Positions 1-8,300 of a stretch of 27,866 bases of DNA are shown piece by piece. The stretch's first letter is position 1. Every line of letters begins with the position of its first letter. Origin of the DNA: DAOUBP01 sp034432655. Its GTDB lineage: Bacteria; Chloroflexota; Anaerolineae; CG2-30-64-16. A program made the position numbers and the translations under genes. Below the pieces are notes generated by a model that saw only the letters and a list, made by a program, of their open reading frames with translations, ran no database searches and had not been told where the DNA came from. The DNA lies in the NCBI GenBank assembly GCA_034432655.1, contig DAOUBP010000151.1, forward strand, positions 1 through 27,866, given 5' to 3'.

Positions 1-2
1 GC

Positions 3-671
3 CGGTGGCAGCTTGCGCTGCCGGGGCTGGCGGCCGGTGACCATCGGCTGGTGGCGCGCGTCACGGGGCCGGACGGCGCCAGCGTCGCGAGCGAGCCGTT
101 GCCGGCTGTAGTCGGGCCGGCCGGTTTCCCGCCGCCGTATCTGTTGGCGTTGGGACCGGGCGAGGCGGTCGAGATCCCGGCCACCGGCTTCTGCCTCAAC
201 TACGGATTGCCCTTCCCCGGGGCGACTTTGCAGCCGGTCGCGGCGGAGCCCTTGTCCGCCCCGGTGCGCCGGGGCTTGGCCTACGCGGCCGCCAGGGGTT
301 ACACCGAAAGCGATCCCTGGCAAGTGCAGCTGGCCCTCTGGTATCTGGCCCAGGGCAGACGGCTGCAGGGGGCTGACTATACGATCGCCGACGAGATCAT
401 CCGGTTTGCCGAAAGTGACGCGCCCGCGCCCGAGCAGGGCCTGCCGCTGGAAACCTTGCTCGACGGTGTGCAAGCAGGCACATTGGCCGTCGCCCTGCAG
501 GACTTCACAACAGACCAGCCGCTGCGGACGGCGTACACCGGACGGGGCACCCTGGTGGTCAAGAACCTGAGCGATCAGGCCAGACAGGTGTTGGTTTCCC
601 ATGGCATCCGCTTTGCCGACGCGACAGCGCCCGGGACTCAGGCCATGGCAGTCTTCCCGACCGGCAGGTGA
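3..671 (+). CDS. C-terminal part of an unrecognised protein (5' end outside window)
   Basis: The reading frame is open from the first bases of the window and ends with TGA at 669-671, so this is the 3' part of a longer gene. A GTG at 51 lies inside the frame and is unlikely to be the true start. The first 40 residues resemble the end of an Ig-like beta-sandwich (GDHRLVARVTGPDG). The middle has a single Cys followed by a Gly/Pro-rich stretch (FCLNYGLPFPG), then an Arg-Gly-Leu-Ala-Tyr helix and a WQVQLALWYLAQG helix. The last 60 residues look like another small beta domain (GTLVVKNLSDQARQVLVSHG). The Cys and downstream Gln are vaguely like thioester-type surface domains, but I cannot assign a family. 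An exported or surface role is inferred only from this domain style. The next gene is about 400 bases away across a palindrome array, so it is probably not in the same operon. Confidence 0.6.
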   Translation, partial: RWQLALPGLAAGDHRLVARVTGPDGASVASEPLPAVVGPAGFPPPYLLALGPGEAVEIPATGFCLNYGLPFPGATLQPVAAEPLSAPVRRGLAYAAARGYTESDPWQVQLALWYLAQGRRLQGADYTIADEIIRFAESDAPAPEQGLPLETLLDGVQAGTLAVALQDFTTDQPLRTAYTGRGTLVVKNLSDQARQVLVSHGIRFADATAPGTQAMAVFPTGR

Positions 672-753
672 TGCATCAAAGAGACTGTAAGTCGTTTCGT
701 AACGATCATGTGAGAAAATGGTTGGGCGGTCAAAGGAGATGGCCGTCCATCTA

Positions 754-1044
754 GTAATACGAAATTTATTTCGTATTACTGAGCAAGTTTTGTGATACGA
801 AATGAATTTCGTATTACTGAACAGGTTTTGTGATACGAAATGAATTTCGTATTACTGAACAGGTCTTGTAATACGAAATTTGTTTCGTATTACTGAGCAA
901 GTTTTGTGATACGAAATGAATTTCGTATCACTGAACAGGTCTTGTAATACGAAATTTATTTCGTATTACTGAGCAAGTTTCGCGATACGAAATAAATTTC
1001 GTATTACCAATTTGCTTTCATAATGCGAAATAAATTTCGCATTA
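754..1044. repeat. Array of eight 38-bp palindromic units
   Basis: Eight units follow each other with an exact 38-bp period; their 20-bp cores start at 757, 795, 833, 871, 909, 947, 985 and 1023. Each core is ATACGAAAT, two bases, then ATTTCGTAT, so each is a near-perfect dyad. In unit 1 the arms extend to 12 bp. The 18-bp linkers are also conserved (CTGAACAGGTTTTG or CTGAGCAAGTTTTG) until the last. Unit 8 has changed both arms together (ATGCGAAAT and ATTTCGCAT), and unit 5 has a matching TGATAC/GTATCA, so symmetry is being maintained. The array is AT-rich against GC-rich surroundings and ends 32 bases before the start codon at 1077. It could be a multimer protein-binding site, a string of RNA hairpins in the 5' leader, or a replication/partition-type iteron set. 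The function is unknown. The remaining part of the 672-1076 gap holds only a weak hairpin near 725-750. Confidence 0.95.
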
Positions 1045-1076
1045 CTTTTGCGACCCGGAAGGAGCATAGGATTATC

Positions 1077-1757
1077 ATGAGCATGGAAGATTTGCTTCAG
1101 GCGTTGATGGGTGGTGCAGGCGCACCGCAGCGTCGCGGCCAGAGTGGTAGCGATCCGCTAGCCGACATGTTGCAACAGATTCTGGGCAGCGGGTCTGCGC
1201 AGGCAGGGGGAGGCGGGCTCGAGGACATTTTGGGCGCTATTATGGGTGGCGGCGCGGCTCAGGGCGCTTCTCAAGGGGCGCAGGGCGGTGGTCTGATGGA
1301 CATCCTCGGGGCCATTCTCGGCGGTACCGGCGCGGGCGCGACGGGTGGCGCCGGCCTTTCGCCCATCGCGGAAGGTATCGCAGCCAAACTGGGGCTGCCC
1401 CCGGCCATCGCGCAGATGATTGTCGCCTTCGTGATCGGGAAGTTGTTGGGCGGCACGACGGGCGGAGCCGGCGGCGCGCTCGCGCCGACGCCCGGCGCGG
1501 CCCCTCGCCCCAGCGGCCGCAGCACTGGCCCGGCGCAGCCAGCTCAGGGCTTTGACCTGGATAGCCTCCTGGAGACCATGGGGCAAGATGAAAACATGGC
1601 CGCCGAACTGGCACAACAGACCGGCCTGGATGCGCAGACGGCCCAGCGGGGCCTGCAAGAGGTGTTAGGTATGCTCGGCGCGGGAGGCCGCGGCCAGGCC
1701 GGCCCCTCCGATCGGCCGAAGTCGGGCGGGCTGGACAGCCTCTTAGACACCTGGTAA
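1077..1757 (+). CDS. Glycine-rich DUF937/YidB-like protein
   Basis: This encodes a 226-residue, very Gly/Ala-rich protein. I chose ATG 1077 because GGAAGGAG lies 10-15 bases upstream; an in-frame ATG at 1023 sits inside the last palindrome and has no ribosome binding site. The first 90 residues repeat an amphipathic phrase followed by Gly runs (LEDILGAIMGG near residue 48, LMDILGAILGG near 73). Residues 95-125 form a hydrophobic helix (LGLPPAIAQMIVAFVIGKLLGG). The C-terminal third has a helical segment (LDSLLETMGQDENMAAELAQ) and ends with SGGLDSLLDTW. This pattern resembles DUF937/YidB-type proteins, whose function is unknown; the assignment is tentative. There is no signal peptide. The protease gene starts 33 bases downstream, so the two are probably co-transcribed. 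Confidence 0.75.
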   Translation: MSMEDLLQALMGGAGAPQRRGQSGSDPLADMLQQILGSGSAQAGGGGLEDILGAIMGGGAAQGASQGAQGGGLMDILGAILGGTGAGATGGAGLSPIAEGIAAKLGLPPAIAQMIVAFVIGKLLGGTTGGAGGALAPTPGAAPRPSGRSTGPAQPAQGFDLDSLLETMGQDENMAAELAQQTGLDAQTAQRGLQEVLGMLGAGGRGQAGPSDRPKSGGLDSLLDTW

Positions 1758-1790
1758 ATGTTTGGTTACAGCCAAAGGAGGAGAAGTACG

Positions 1791-3335
1791 ATGGCAAAAG
1801 CTGAACGAGCCACCCGGGGGTCAACCCCGGATCGTGCGATTATCTCCAAGGTGATGCCCGGGGTGGTGCAGATCATCGCGCTCAAACAGGGCTTCATGGG
1901 GCAGATGGCACCGGCATGGACTGGCTCGGGCACCATCGTGGACCCCAGCGGCCTGATTCTGACCAACTGCCATGTAGCCAACCCGCGTGCAATGGGGATG
2001 GCGGCACCGCCCGCCGATGTGCTGGCGGTGGCGATCACGCAGCGCTCCGACGAGCCGCCTGCGTTGACCTACATTGCCCAGGTCGTTGCCCAGGCGCCGA
2101 ACCTGGACCTGGCCGTGTTGCGCATTGTGGCCACGACCGATGGCAAGCCGGTGAAGAACCTGAACCTGCCTTATGTCCCATTGGGCGACTCGGATGAGCT
2201 GGAACTGGGGGATGTGCTGAGCATTTTCGGCTATCCGGGCATCGGCGGTGAGACTGTCACCTTCACCGCCGGCAGTGTGTCCGGGTTCACGTCCGAGCCC
2301 GGGGTGCGTGACCGCCGCGCGTGGATCAAGACGGATGCCACCATCGCCGGCGGCAACAGCGGCGGGACGGCGGTGGACGACGAGGGCCGGCTGGTCGGCA
2401 TCCCCACGCAGGCTGCAGCCGGTGCCGGGATCACCCCGGTGGACGCGCGGCCGGTAGTAGACACCAACCGCGATGGCCGCATTGACCAGCGCGATACACC
2501 GATGGCGATCGGCGGGTTCATCAACGGCCTGCGGCCGGTGAACCTGGCCAAGCCGTTGCTGGCGCAGGCCGGCTGGCGTGATCCGGCAGCCAGGGGCACG
2601 GCTCCGGCGCCCTCCCAGCCTCAGCCGGCGCAGGTCACGCCGGGCGGCTTCGCCCCTGTTCCGCAGCCCGCGGCCGGCCCCCGGTTCGCCAACCTGGTCT
2701 TCAGCAGTCAGGTGAGCGCGGATGGCCGGCCCATCAACCCGGCGGCGCTGCTGCCCAGCGGCGGCAAGACCATTTACGCCACCTTCGACTTTCAGGGGAT
2801 GAAGAACGGCCTGCAGTGGACGCAGGTGTGGACCATGAACGGCCAGCCGGTGGTGCAGCAGCCCGGCCAATGGAACGACGGCGCGCAGGGCCGCAAAACG
2901 GTCAGCCTGTCCAACCGCGATGGCCTGCCCGATGCCACTTACCAGTTGATCATCACCGTGGGGAACCAGGTCGTCCTGCAGGGCGAGGTGGTGGTGGGAC
3001 GGCGGGTGGACGACACCGACACGGAGGTCTCAGGCCAGGTGGTGGACGCGCGCACCGGCCGCGGCATCCCGGACGCTCTGGTGATCGCGCTCAAGCCGGG
3101 TGTATCGGTGCAGCAGTTCCTGCAGCTCCAACGCAAGGACATGGCCTTCACCTCGGCGCGCACCGATCGCAACGGGAACTTCACCTTCCCGCAGCAACTG
3201 CCCAAGGGGCAGGCCTACGGCGTCGTGGTCGTGGCCAGGGGCTATCGCGATCTGGCCATCGAGGCCGCGCTGCGGATCACCGCCAACGCGCCGGAACACG
3301 CGCAGATCAACCCCATCCCGCTGCAGCCGGAGTGA
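1791..3335 (+). CDS. Trypsin-like (S1C/HtrA-type) serine protease with C-terminal beta domains
   Basis: This encodes a 514-residue protease. The start ATG 1791 follows AAAGGAGGAGAA. Residues 20-220 form a trypsin-fold domain with a visible triad: His61 in TNCHVAN, Asp106 in NLDLAVLRI, and Ser190 in GGNSGG, as in DegP/HtrA enzymes. No PDZ domain follows. Around residues 223-235 there is a dockerin/EF-hand-like calcium loop (DTNRDGRID), then a Pro/Ala/Gln linker (about 262-295). Residues 297-400 form an Ig-like domain (AALLPSGGKTIYATFDF), and residues 412-514 resemble a carboxypeptidase-regulatory-like domain (EVSGQVVDARTGRGIPDALV). Such C-terminal domains are usually extracytoplasmic, yet the N-terminus (MAKAERATRGSTPD) has no signal peptide, so its location is unclear. 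It follows the glycine-rich gene closely. The gene for alcohol dehydrogenase converges on it, only 7 bases away. Confidence 0.88.
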   Translation: MAKAERATRGSTPDRAIISKVMPGVVQIIALKQGFMGQMAPAWTGSGTIVDPSGLILTNCHVANPRAMGMAAPPADVLAVAITQRSDEPPALTYIAQVVAQAPNLDLAVLRIVATTDGKPVKNLNLPYVPLGDSDELELGDVLSIFGYPGIGGETVTFTAGSVSGFTSEPGVRDRRAWIKTDATIAGGNSGGTAVDDEGRLVGIPTQAAAGAGITPVDARPVVDTNRDGRIDQRDTPMAIGGFINGLRPVNLAKPLLAQAGWRDPAARGTAPAPSQPQPAQVTPGGFAPVPQPAAGPRFANLVFSSQVSADGRPINPAALLPSGGKTIYATFDFQGMKNGLQWTQVWTMNGQPVVQQPGQWNDGAQGRKTVSLSNRDGLPDATYQLIITVGNQVVLQGEVVVGRRVDDTDTEVSGQVVDARTGRGIPDALVIALKPGVSVQQFLQLQRKDMAFTSARTDRNGNFTFPQQLPKGQAYGVVVVARGYRDLAIEAALRITANAPEHAQINPIPLQPE

Positions 3336-3342
3336 GGCTCTC

Positions 3343-4518
3343 CTACAGCGCGCGTTCCAGGATTTCGGTCAGCTCCGTTGCCGTCAAAGCGATGGGGTTG
3401 GCCCGGGTGCTGGAGGCGACGGCGGCTTTGGCGACCAGGACGGGGATGTCGTCCGCTGTGATGCCGTAGGCACGCAGCGGCGGCACGTCCAGGTCGCCGG
3501 CCAACGTCGCAACCCACGCTACGCCGTCCTCTGCTGTCGCGTCCGGCCTGCCCGTCAGGATCCGCCCAATTTCAACATAACGTTCCAGGACAGGGCTGTG
3601 CGGTTGCCGCTGGCGCAGCGCACGCAGATTCACCGCCATCACATGGGGCAGCAGCGCCGCGCAGACCGCGCCGTGCGGCGCGGGGAACATGCCTCCGATC
3701 GGCCCGGCGCAGCCGTGGGCAGCACCCAGTCCGGCGTTGGCCAGCGCCAGGCCGCCCAGCAGGCTGGCCAGCGCCATATCCTCGCGCGCAGCCGCGTCGT
3801 CGCCGTGGGCGTAGGCCCTGCGCAACGACCGGCTTACCCGCGCCATCCCTTCCCGGCAGAAGCCATCGGTCAACGGGTTAGCCCGCTGCGAGGTGAAAGG
3901 TTCGATCAGCTGGGTCAGCGCGTCCAGCCCTGTGCTGGCCGTGACGCCGGGCGGCAGGCTGTAGGTCAGCTCAGGGTCCACCAGCGCCAGGCGCGGCAAC
4001 ATGAGCGGGCTGCGCAGGCTCACCTTCACCTGGTGCGTCGGGGAGGCCAGCACCGCATTGCGGGTGACCTCGGCGCCCGTGCCCGCGGTGGTGGGGATGG
4101 CGATATAGGGCAGGGAAGGCCGCGTCAACGGCTTGCCGCGGCCGATCACCTCCAGGTAGTCCAGCAGGTCGGCCCCCTCCGCGTCCTCGCCGTAGAGGTT
4201 GGTCGCCAGTGCAGCGATCGCCTTGCCCGCGTCAAGCGCGCTGCCGCCGCCAAAGCCGATCACCAACTCGCATCTGGCCGCGACCGCCAACGCGGCCCCC
4301 TCGCGCGCCATTTCAGTGGTGGGTTCACCGAGGATCCGGAAGATAGTCCAGGTGATCCCGTGTTCCTCCAGGGCCGTCAGGAGCGATGCGGCCCGCCGCG
4401 GGTCGCTGCCGGTGACCACCAGCGCCCTCCGGCCCATTGCCTCCGCCAACGGCCCGACCTCGCGCAGGACCCCTGGGCCGAAGAGGATGCGGCCCGCAGT
4501 GGCAAACTCAAAGCGCAA
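3343..4518 (-). CDS. Iron-containing alcohol dehydrogenase
   Basis: This encodes a 391-residue member of the group III (iron-containing) alcohol dehydrogenase family, which reduces aldehydes or oxidises alcohols with NAD(P). The N-terminal half is a nucleotide-binding domain with the family motif GGGSALDAGKAIAAL at about residue 85-100. The C-terminal helical half has the metal-site region with HGCAGPIGG and FPAPHGAVCAALLPHVM. The length is normal for the family. The start is TTG 4518, chosen because AAGGAGG lies 5 bases before it; no ATG is nearby. It is the last gene of a three-gene operon after the CBS and ABM genes (33 bases from the latter). An ABM-type partner next to an iron alcohol dehydrogenase suggests detoxification or catabolism of a small aldehyde or quinone-type compound. 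The substrate cannot be read from the sequence. Confidence 0.93.
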   Translation of the reverse strand: MRFEFATAGRILFGPGVLREVGPLAEAMGRRALVVTGSDPRRAASLLTALEEHGITWTIFRILGEPTTEMAREGAALAVAARCELVIGFGGGSALDAGKAIAALATNLYGEDAEGADLLDYLEVIGRGKPLTRPSLPYIAIPTTAGTGAEVTRNAVLASPTHQVKVSLRSPLMLPRLALVDPELTYSLPPGVTASTGLDALTQLIEPFTSQRANPLTDGFCREGMARVSRSLRRAYAHGDDAAAREDMALASLLGGLALANAGLGAAHGCAGPIGGMFPAPHGAVCAALLPHVMAVNLRALRQRQPHSPVLERYVEIGRILTGRPDATAEDGVAWVATLAGDLDVPPLRAYGITADDIPVLVAKAAVASSTRANPIALTATELTEILERAL

Positions 4519-4551
4519 TGCCGCCTCCTTGCAAGGGATGAGGAGATCTTG

Positions 4552-4857
4552 TTACCACTCGCTGTCGGCAGGGAAAATGTTGGTGTATTTGACGCTGGTG
4601 CGGGGTTCGGCCATCATGTCTGCCACGGCGTCGCGCCATCTAAGGTAGTGGGCTGTCTCTTTGTGCTGCGCAGGCGCCTCGGCCGTCCGATAGCACTCCA
4701 CCAGCACGAAGCGGGTCGGGTCGTCGGTCTGCTGGATGACATCGAAGCGCGCGATGCCCGGCTCCTGGACGCTATGCCGCGCGTTCTCGATGGTGGCTTC
4801 GCGAAATGCATCCACGTATTCCGGTTTTACGTGGACGTGGACGTGAACGACAAGCAC
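4552..4857 (-). CDS. ABM-domain (YgiN/LsrG-type) putative monooxygenase
   Basis: This encodes a 101-residue single-domain protein of the antibiotic biosynthesis monooxygenase (ABM) fold. Family members are small dimeric cofactor-free oxygenases or isomerases, such as YgiN and LsrG. Visible marks are the first strand with alternating His/Val (VVHVHVHVKP), the ENARHSVQEPGIARFDV segment, the FVLVECYRT strand and the HKETAHYLRWRDAV helix; these match the family order. The start is GTG 4857, preceded by AGGAGGTG, 11 bases after the CBS gene's stop. The operon position between a CBS protein and an alcohol dehydrogenase supports a role in small-molecule oxidation or detoxification. The actual substrate is unknown. 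Confidence 0.88.
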   Translation of the reverse strand: MLVVHVHVHVKPEYVDAFREATIENARHSVQEPGIARFDVIQQTDDPTRFVLVECYRTAEAPAQHKETAHYLRWRDAVADMMAEPRTSVKYTNIFPADSEW

Positions 4858-4868
4858 GGCAGCACCTC

Positions 4869-5273
4869 CTACTCCCGAGTTTCTTTGACCATGTGGTACA
4901 CCAGGTCGGTTGATGAAACCACTGCGACGGGCCGCTTTTTATCCCCCTCCTGGCGGACGACTACCACCCGGTGAATGTGCTTCTCCAGGAGCAGGTCGGC
5001 CACCTGGGCCAGGAGGGTTTGGGGTCCCACGGTGATGACATCGGTGTTCATGATCTCTTCCACGCGGCGCGTGGCCCAGTCCGGATAGGTGCGGTAAGCG
5101 CGGATCAGGTCGGTGCGGGTGATGATACCGGCCAGATAGCCGTCTCTGTCAACAGCCACCAAGGCGCTGATATCTTCATCTGCCATGCGATGGGCTGCTG
5201 CAAGCAGGGTAGTGTTACAGCCGCAAGTGTAGACGCCCAGGCGTTTCGCCTGCATCACCGTGGTTTCATACAT
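4869..5273 (-). CDS. CBS-domain pair protein
   Basis: This encodes a 134-residue protein made only of two CBS domains, the adenosyl-nucleotide-sensing module. The first domain includes LLAAAHRMADEDISALVAVD and DGYLAGIITRTDLIRAY. The second has EEIMNTDVITVGPQTLLAQV and RPVAVVSSTDLVYHMV. I chose ATG 5273 because GGAGG lies 7 bases upstream (5281-5285); the frame is open to 5300 but an earlier ATG there has no ribosome binding site. It is the first gene of the operon with the ABM and alcohol dehydrogenase genes, behind the promoter at 5309-5337. A free-standing CBS pair probably senses AMP/ATP or similar and regulates a partner protein. The partner is not evident. Confidence 0.92.
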   Translation of the reverse strand: MYETTVMQAKRLGVYTCGCNTTLLAAAHRMADEDISALVAVDRDGYLAGIITRTDLIRAYRTYPDWATRRVEEIMNTDVITVGPQTLLAQVADLLLEKHIHRVVVVRQEGDKKRPVAVVSSTDLVYHMVKETRE

Positions 5274-5308
5274 AGCGTGACCTCCAGCAAAGTGGCTCAA
5301 CCGGGCCC

Positions 5309-5337
5309 AGTATAGCGTTGGCGGTTGCGCGTGTCAA
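5309..5337 (-). promoter_or_regulatory. Sigma70-type promoter of the CBS-ABM-alcohol dehydrogenase operon
   Basis: On the minus strand TTGACA (5337-5332) and TATACT (5314-5309) are separated by 17 bases. Transcription should begin near 5302, giving a leader of about 30 bases before the CBS start codon. Confidence 0.8.
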
Positions 5338-5360
5338 ACCGGACAGACGTTTTGACGGTT

Positions 5361-8300
5361 TCAGCCGTCCCCGGCAAGTAGCCGCATGGTTTCAGCCTGG
5401 TACCAGCCGCCGCCCCAGGGATCGGTCATCCATCGCCCGTGCAAGATCAGCGGCTGCCAGGGGGATGGTGCCTTGTGATCACGGCCGGCCCTGACGATGA
5501 TGAAGGTGTCCCCGTCCCCCAGGAAGAAGCCGGGGCCGCCCGTCCAGCCCGGCAACCGCACCCCAACCACGGTCACTGTCTTGCCGGGATGTTCGGCCAG
5601 ACGACGGAGTGGCAGGTGGTCGGGCAGGCGGTCGGCGACCAGCGCCAGGGGGTGCACGCTCACCGGCCATCCCAGCAGCGTTTGCTCCCAAGCCAGACGT
5701 TGGGCCGGTGACTCGGCCGTAGCCGTTGGCCGGACGAAATCAAAGGCCAGTTGGAGCGCGTCCTCTTTACGTTTCAGCAGCGCGGCTTCGGCCAGCAACG
5801 CGGCCCGGCTCTCGCCGAGCCCGTCCAGCGCGCCGCAACGGATCAGGTGGTCCAGCTCTTTGGGTTGTAGCCGGACGCGGCGCACCAGATCGCGCAGGCT
5901 GGCATACGGCCCTTCTGCTCGCGCCGCGACAATGGCCTCGACGGCACTGTGCCGCAGATCGCGTACCTGGCCCAGGCCCATGTAAAGGATTGCGGATGGG
6001 GGATTGCAGGTTGAGGATTGACCGCGCTCGCTTCGATTTGGAGGTTCAATCTGCAATTCGAAATCCGCGATCCGCAATAACGTAAACGCCTCGCCGCTGA
6101 AGTTGACGTGCGGCGGCCGGATGGGGATGCCCAGCCGGATGGCCTCGGCCGCGTAGATGACAGGGTGGTGGAAGCCGCCCCGGTCAGCCAGCCGGGCACA
6201 GAAGAACTCGGCGGGATAGTGTGCCTTCAGATAGGCAGAGCGATAGCTCACGTCCGCGTACGCGGTGGCATGGCCCTGGTTGAAGCCGTAGCCGGCAAAC
6301 GGGGTGATCTGGTCCCACAACGCCCTGGCCTGGGCCGGGGTGAACCCAGGTCCCGTCGGCGGCGGCCGCTGGCAGCCGGCGATGAACTGCTCCCTTACCG
6401 CCTCCATTTCTTGCGGCCCGAAGTGGCTCATCCCGCGGCGGATTTGGTCGGCCTGGGCCCAGTCCAGCCCTGCGATCTCAGTAGCCAGCCGTAACACCTG
6501 TTCCTGGAAGATCAGCACCCCTTTGGTCGGCCCCAGGATCGGCGCCAGCGCCGGATGAAGGTAAGTCACCGCCTCTTCGCCCCGGTAGCGGCGGACAAAG
6601 GCGTCAGCCATGCCGCCCATGGCCGGGCCGGGCTTGAAAAACGCGTTGGCGATGGCCAGGTCGCTCACCGTGCGGGCGCGGAGCTTGCGTAAGGTGCGTT
6701 GTGCGCCTTCCGATTCACATTGGAACACGCCGATCGTCTCCCCCCGCGCCAGCAGGTCGCCGGTGGCCGGGTCGTCCGGTGGGATCTGCTCCAGCCGGAA
6801 ATCGGGGTCATGAAAGCGACGTATCATCTCAACGGTGTCGGCCAATACCGTCAACGCGCGGACGCCGAGCAGGTCCATTTTGGGCAATCCGATCGCCTCT
6901 ACGTCACCGTGTTCGAACTGGGTGACCAGGAATCCTTTGGGCGCCCATTGCACCGGTACGAAGTCGGTCAGCGGTCCGGGAGTGATCACCACGGCGCCTG
7001 GGTGGACGCTCAGATGGTCGGGCTGGCCTACCAGCCCCCAGGCGGCCAACACAACTTTGCGCTGCTCGGGATCCTGGATCTGCGCCAGCACCTCTTCCTG
7101 CGTCCGTTGGTCGCGGCGTCGCGGGTCGGGGTGCCAGCGGCCGGGCATCATCCCGGCCAGTCGGTCCATCGTGGCCTCGTCGAGGCCGTAGGCTTTGCCG
7201 GTCTCGCGCACTGCCGACTGCAGGCGCAAAGTACTGAAGGTGCACACCAACGCGACCCGGTCGGTCCCGTAGGCCTGCTGTACATAGCGCAGCACCTCGT
7301 CCCGCCGTCGGCTGCAAAAATCCAGGTCAATGTCGGGCAGACCGGCGCGCGCCGGGTTCAGGAATCGTTCGAAGAGCAGGTTGTGGCGGATGGGGTCCAC
7401 GGTGGTGATGCCACAGCAGTAAGCAACCAGCGAGTTCGCCACACTGCCGCGCGTGCTGACGGGGATGCCGCGTTCGCGGGCAAAGCGCACGATGTCGGCG
7501 ACGACCAGGAATAGGGGCGCGTAGCCGTGGCGTGCGATGGCGTCGAGCTCGTGTTGCAGGCGAGCGCGCATGGCGGGGTCCCGGTGACTGGAAGCTGCGG
7601 GTTGGGTGCTGGAAGCTGGTGACTGGATGCTGGAAGTTGGAAGCTGGGTGCTGGAAGCAGAAGATTGGGCCTCGGCTTGCGCTTTGGTTGCGGGCGGCGG
7701 TGCCCCTCCTGCGCCAGCTTCCAGCTTCCGGCTTCCGGCAAACGCCAGAGCTGCCAGGGCTTCGTCGGGCGTCTGGCCGGCGGGCAACCGCAGGCTTGGC
7801 CAGATGGGCCGGCCGTCGGGCAGGCAATCCCCGCAACGTCTTGCGATGGCTCCGGCCTGGGCCAGGGCATCTGGGAAATGGGCAAAGCGCGCCGCCATCT
7901 CTGCCGGCGCAAGCCAGTGGACGTCTTCATAAAGAGCCGACACGATAACATCGGCCTTCCTTGCGTTCTCAGCCTCAGCCCTGGCCTCAACCTTATCCTC
8001 AGCCTCCGCCCTCTCCTGCAACCTGCGGTTCTCACGAATGGCAGCCAGCAGGCGCAGTTTGACCGTATCCTCGGGCGCCAGGCAGTAGATCGGTTGGACG
8101 GCGACCGTGGGCAGCCCCAGCCGCCGGCCTAACGCGGCGACCTCGACGGCGACCGCCTCGTCCTCCGGGTGATGGAGTTCCAGCGCCAGGAACGCGTTTT
8201 CTTCAAAGATACCGGCCAGCCGGCCCGCGTAATTCAGCGCTGAGGCCAGGTCGCCGGCCCGCAAGAAGCGTTCAAGCCAACCCCGGCGGCCGCCGCTGAG

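Noticed and set aside
754..1044. CRISPR array
   Set aside because: The period is regular, but the parts between palindromes are conserved from unit to unit instead of unique, and no cas gene is nearby.
1023..1076. Earlier start codon for the glycine-rich protein gene
   Set aside because: ATG 1023 lies inside the last palindrome unit with no ribosome binding site, while ATG 1077 has GGAAGGAG at good spacing.
3100..4974. Long plus-strand open frame opposite the alcohol dehydrogenase operon
   Set aside because: It is the GC-rich antisense frame of three well-recognised genes and its translation has no domain character.
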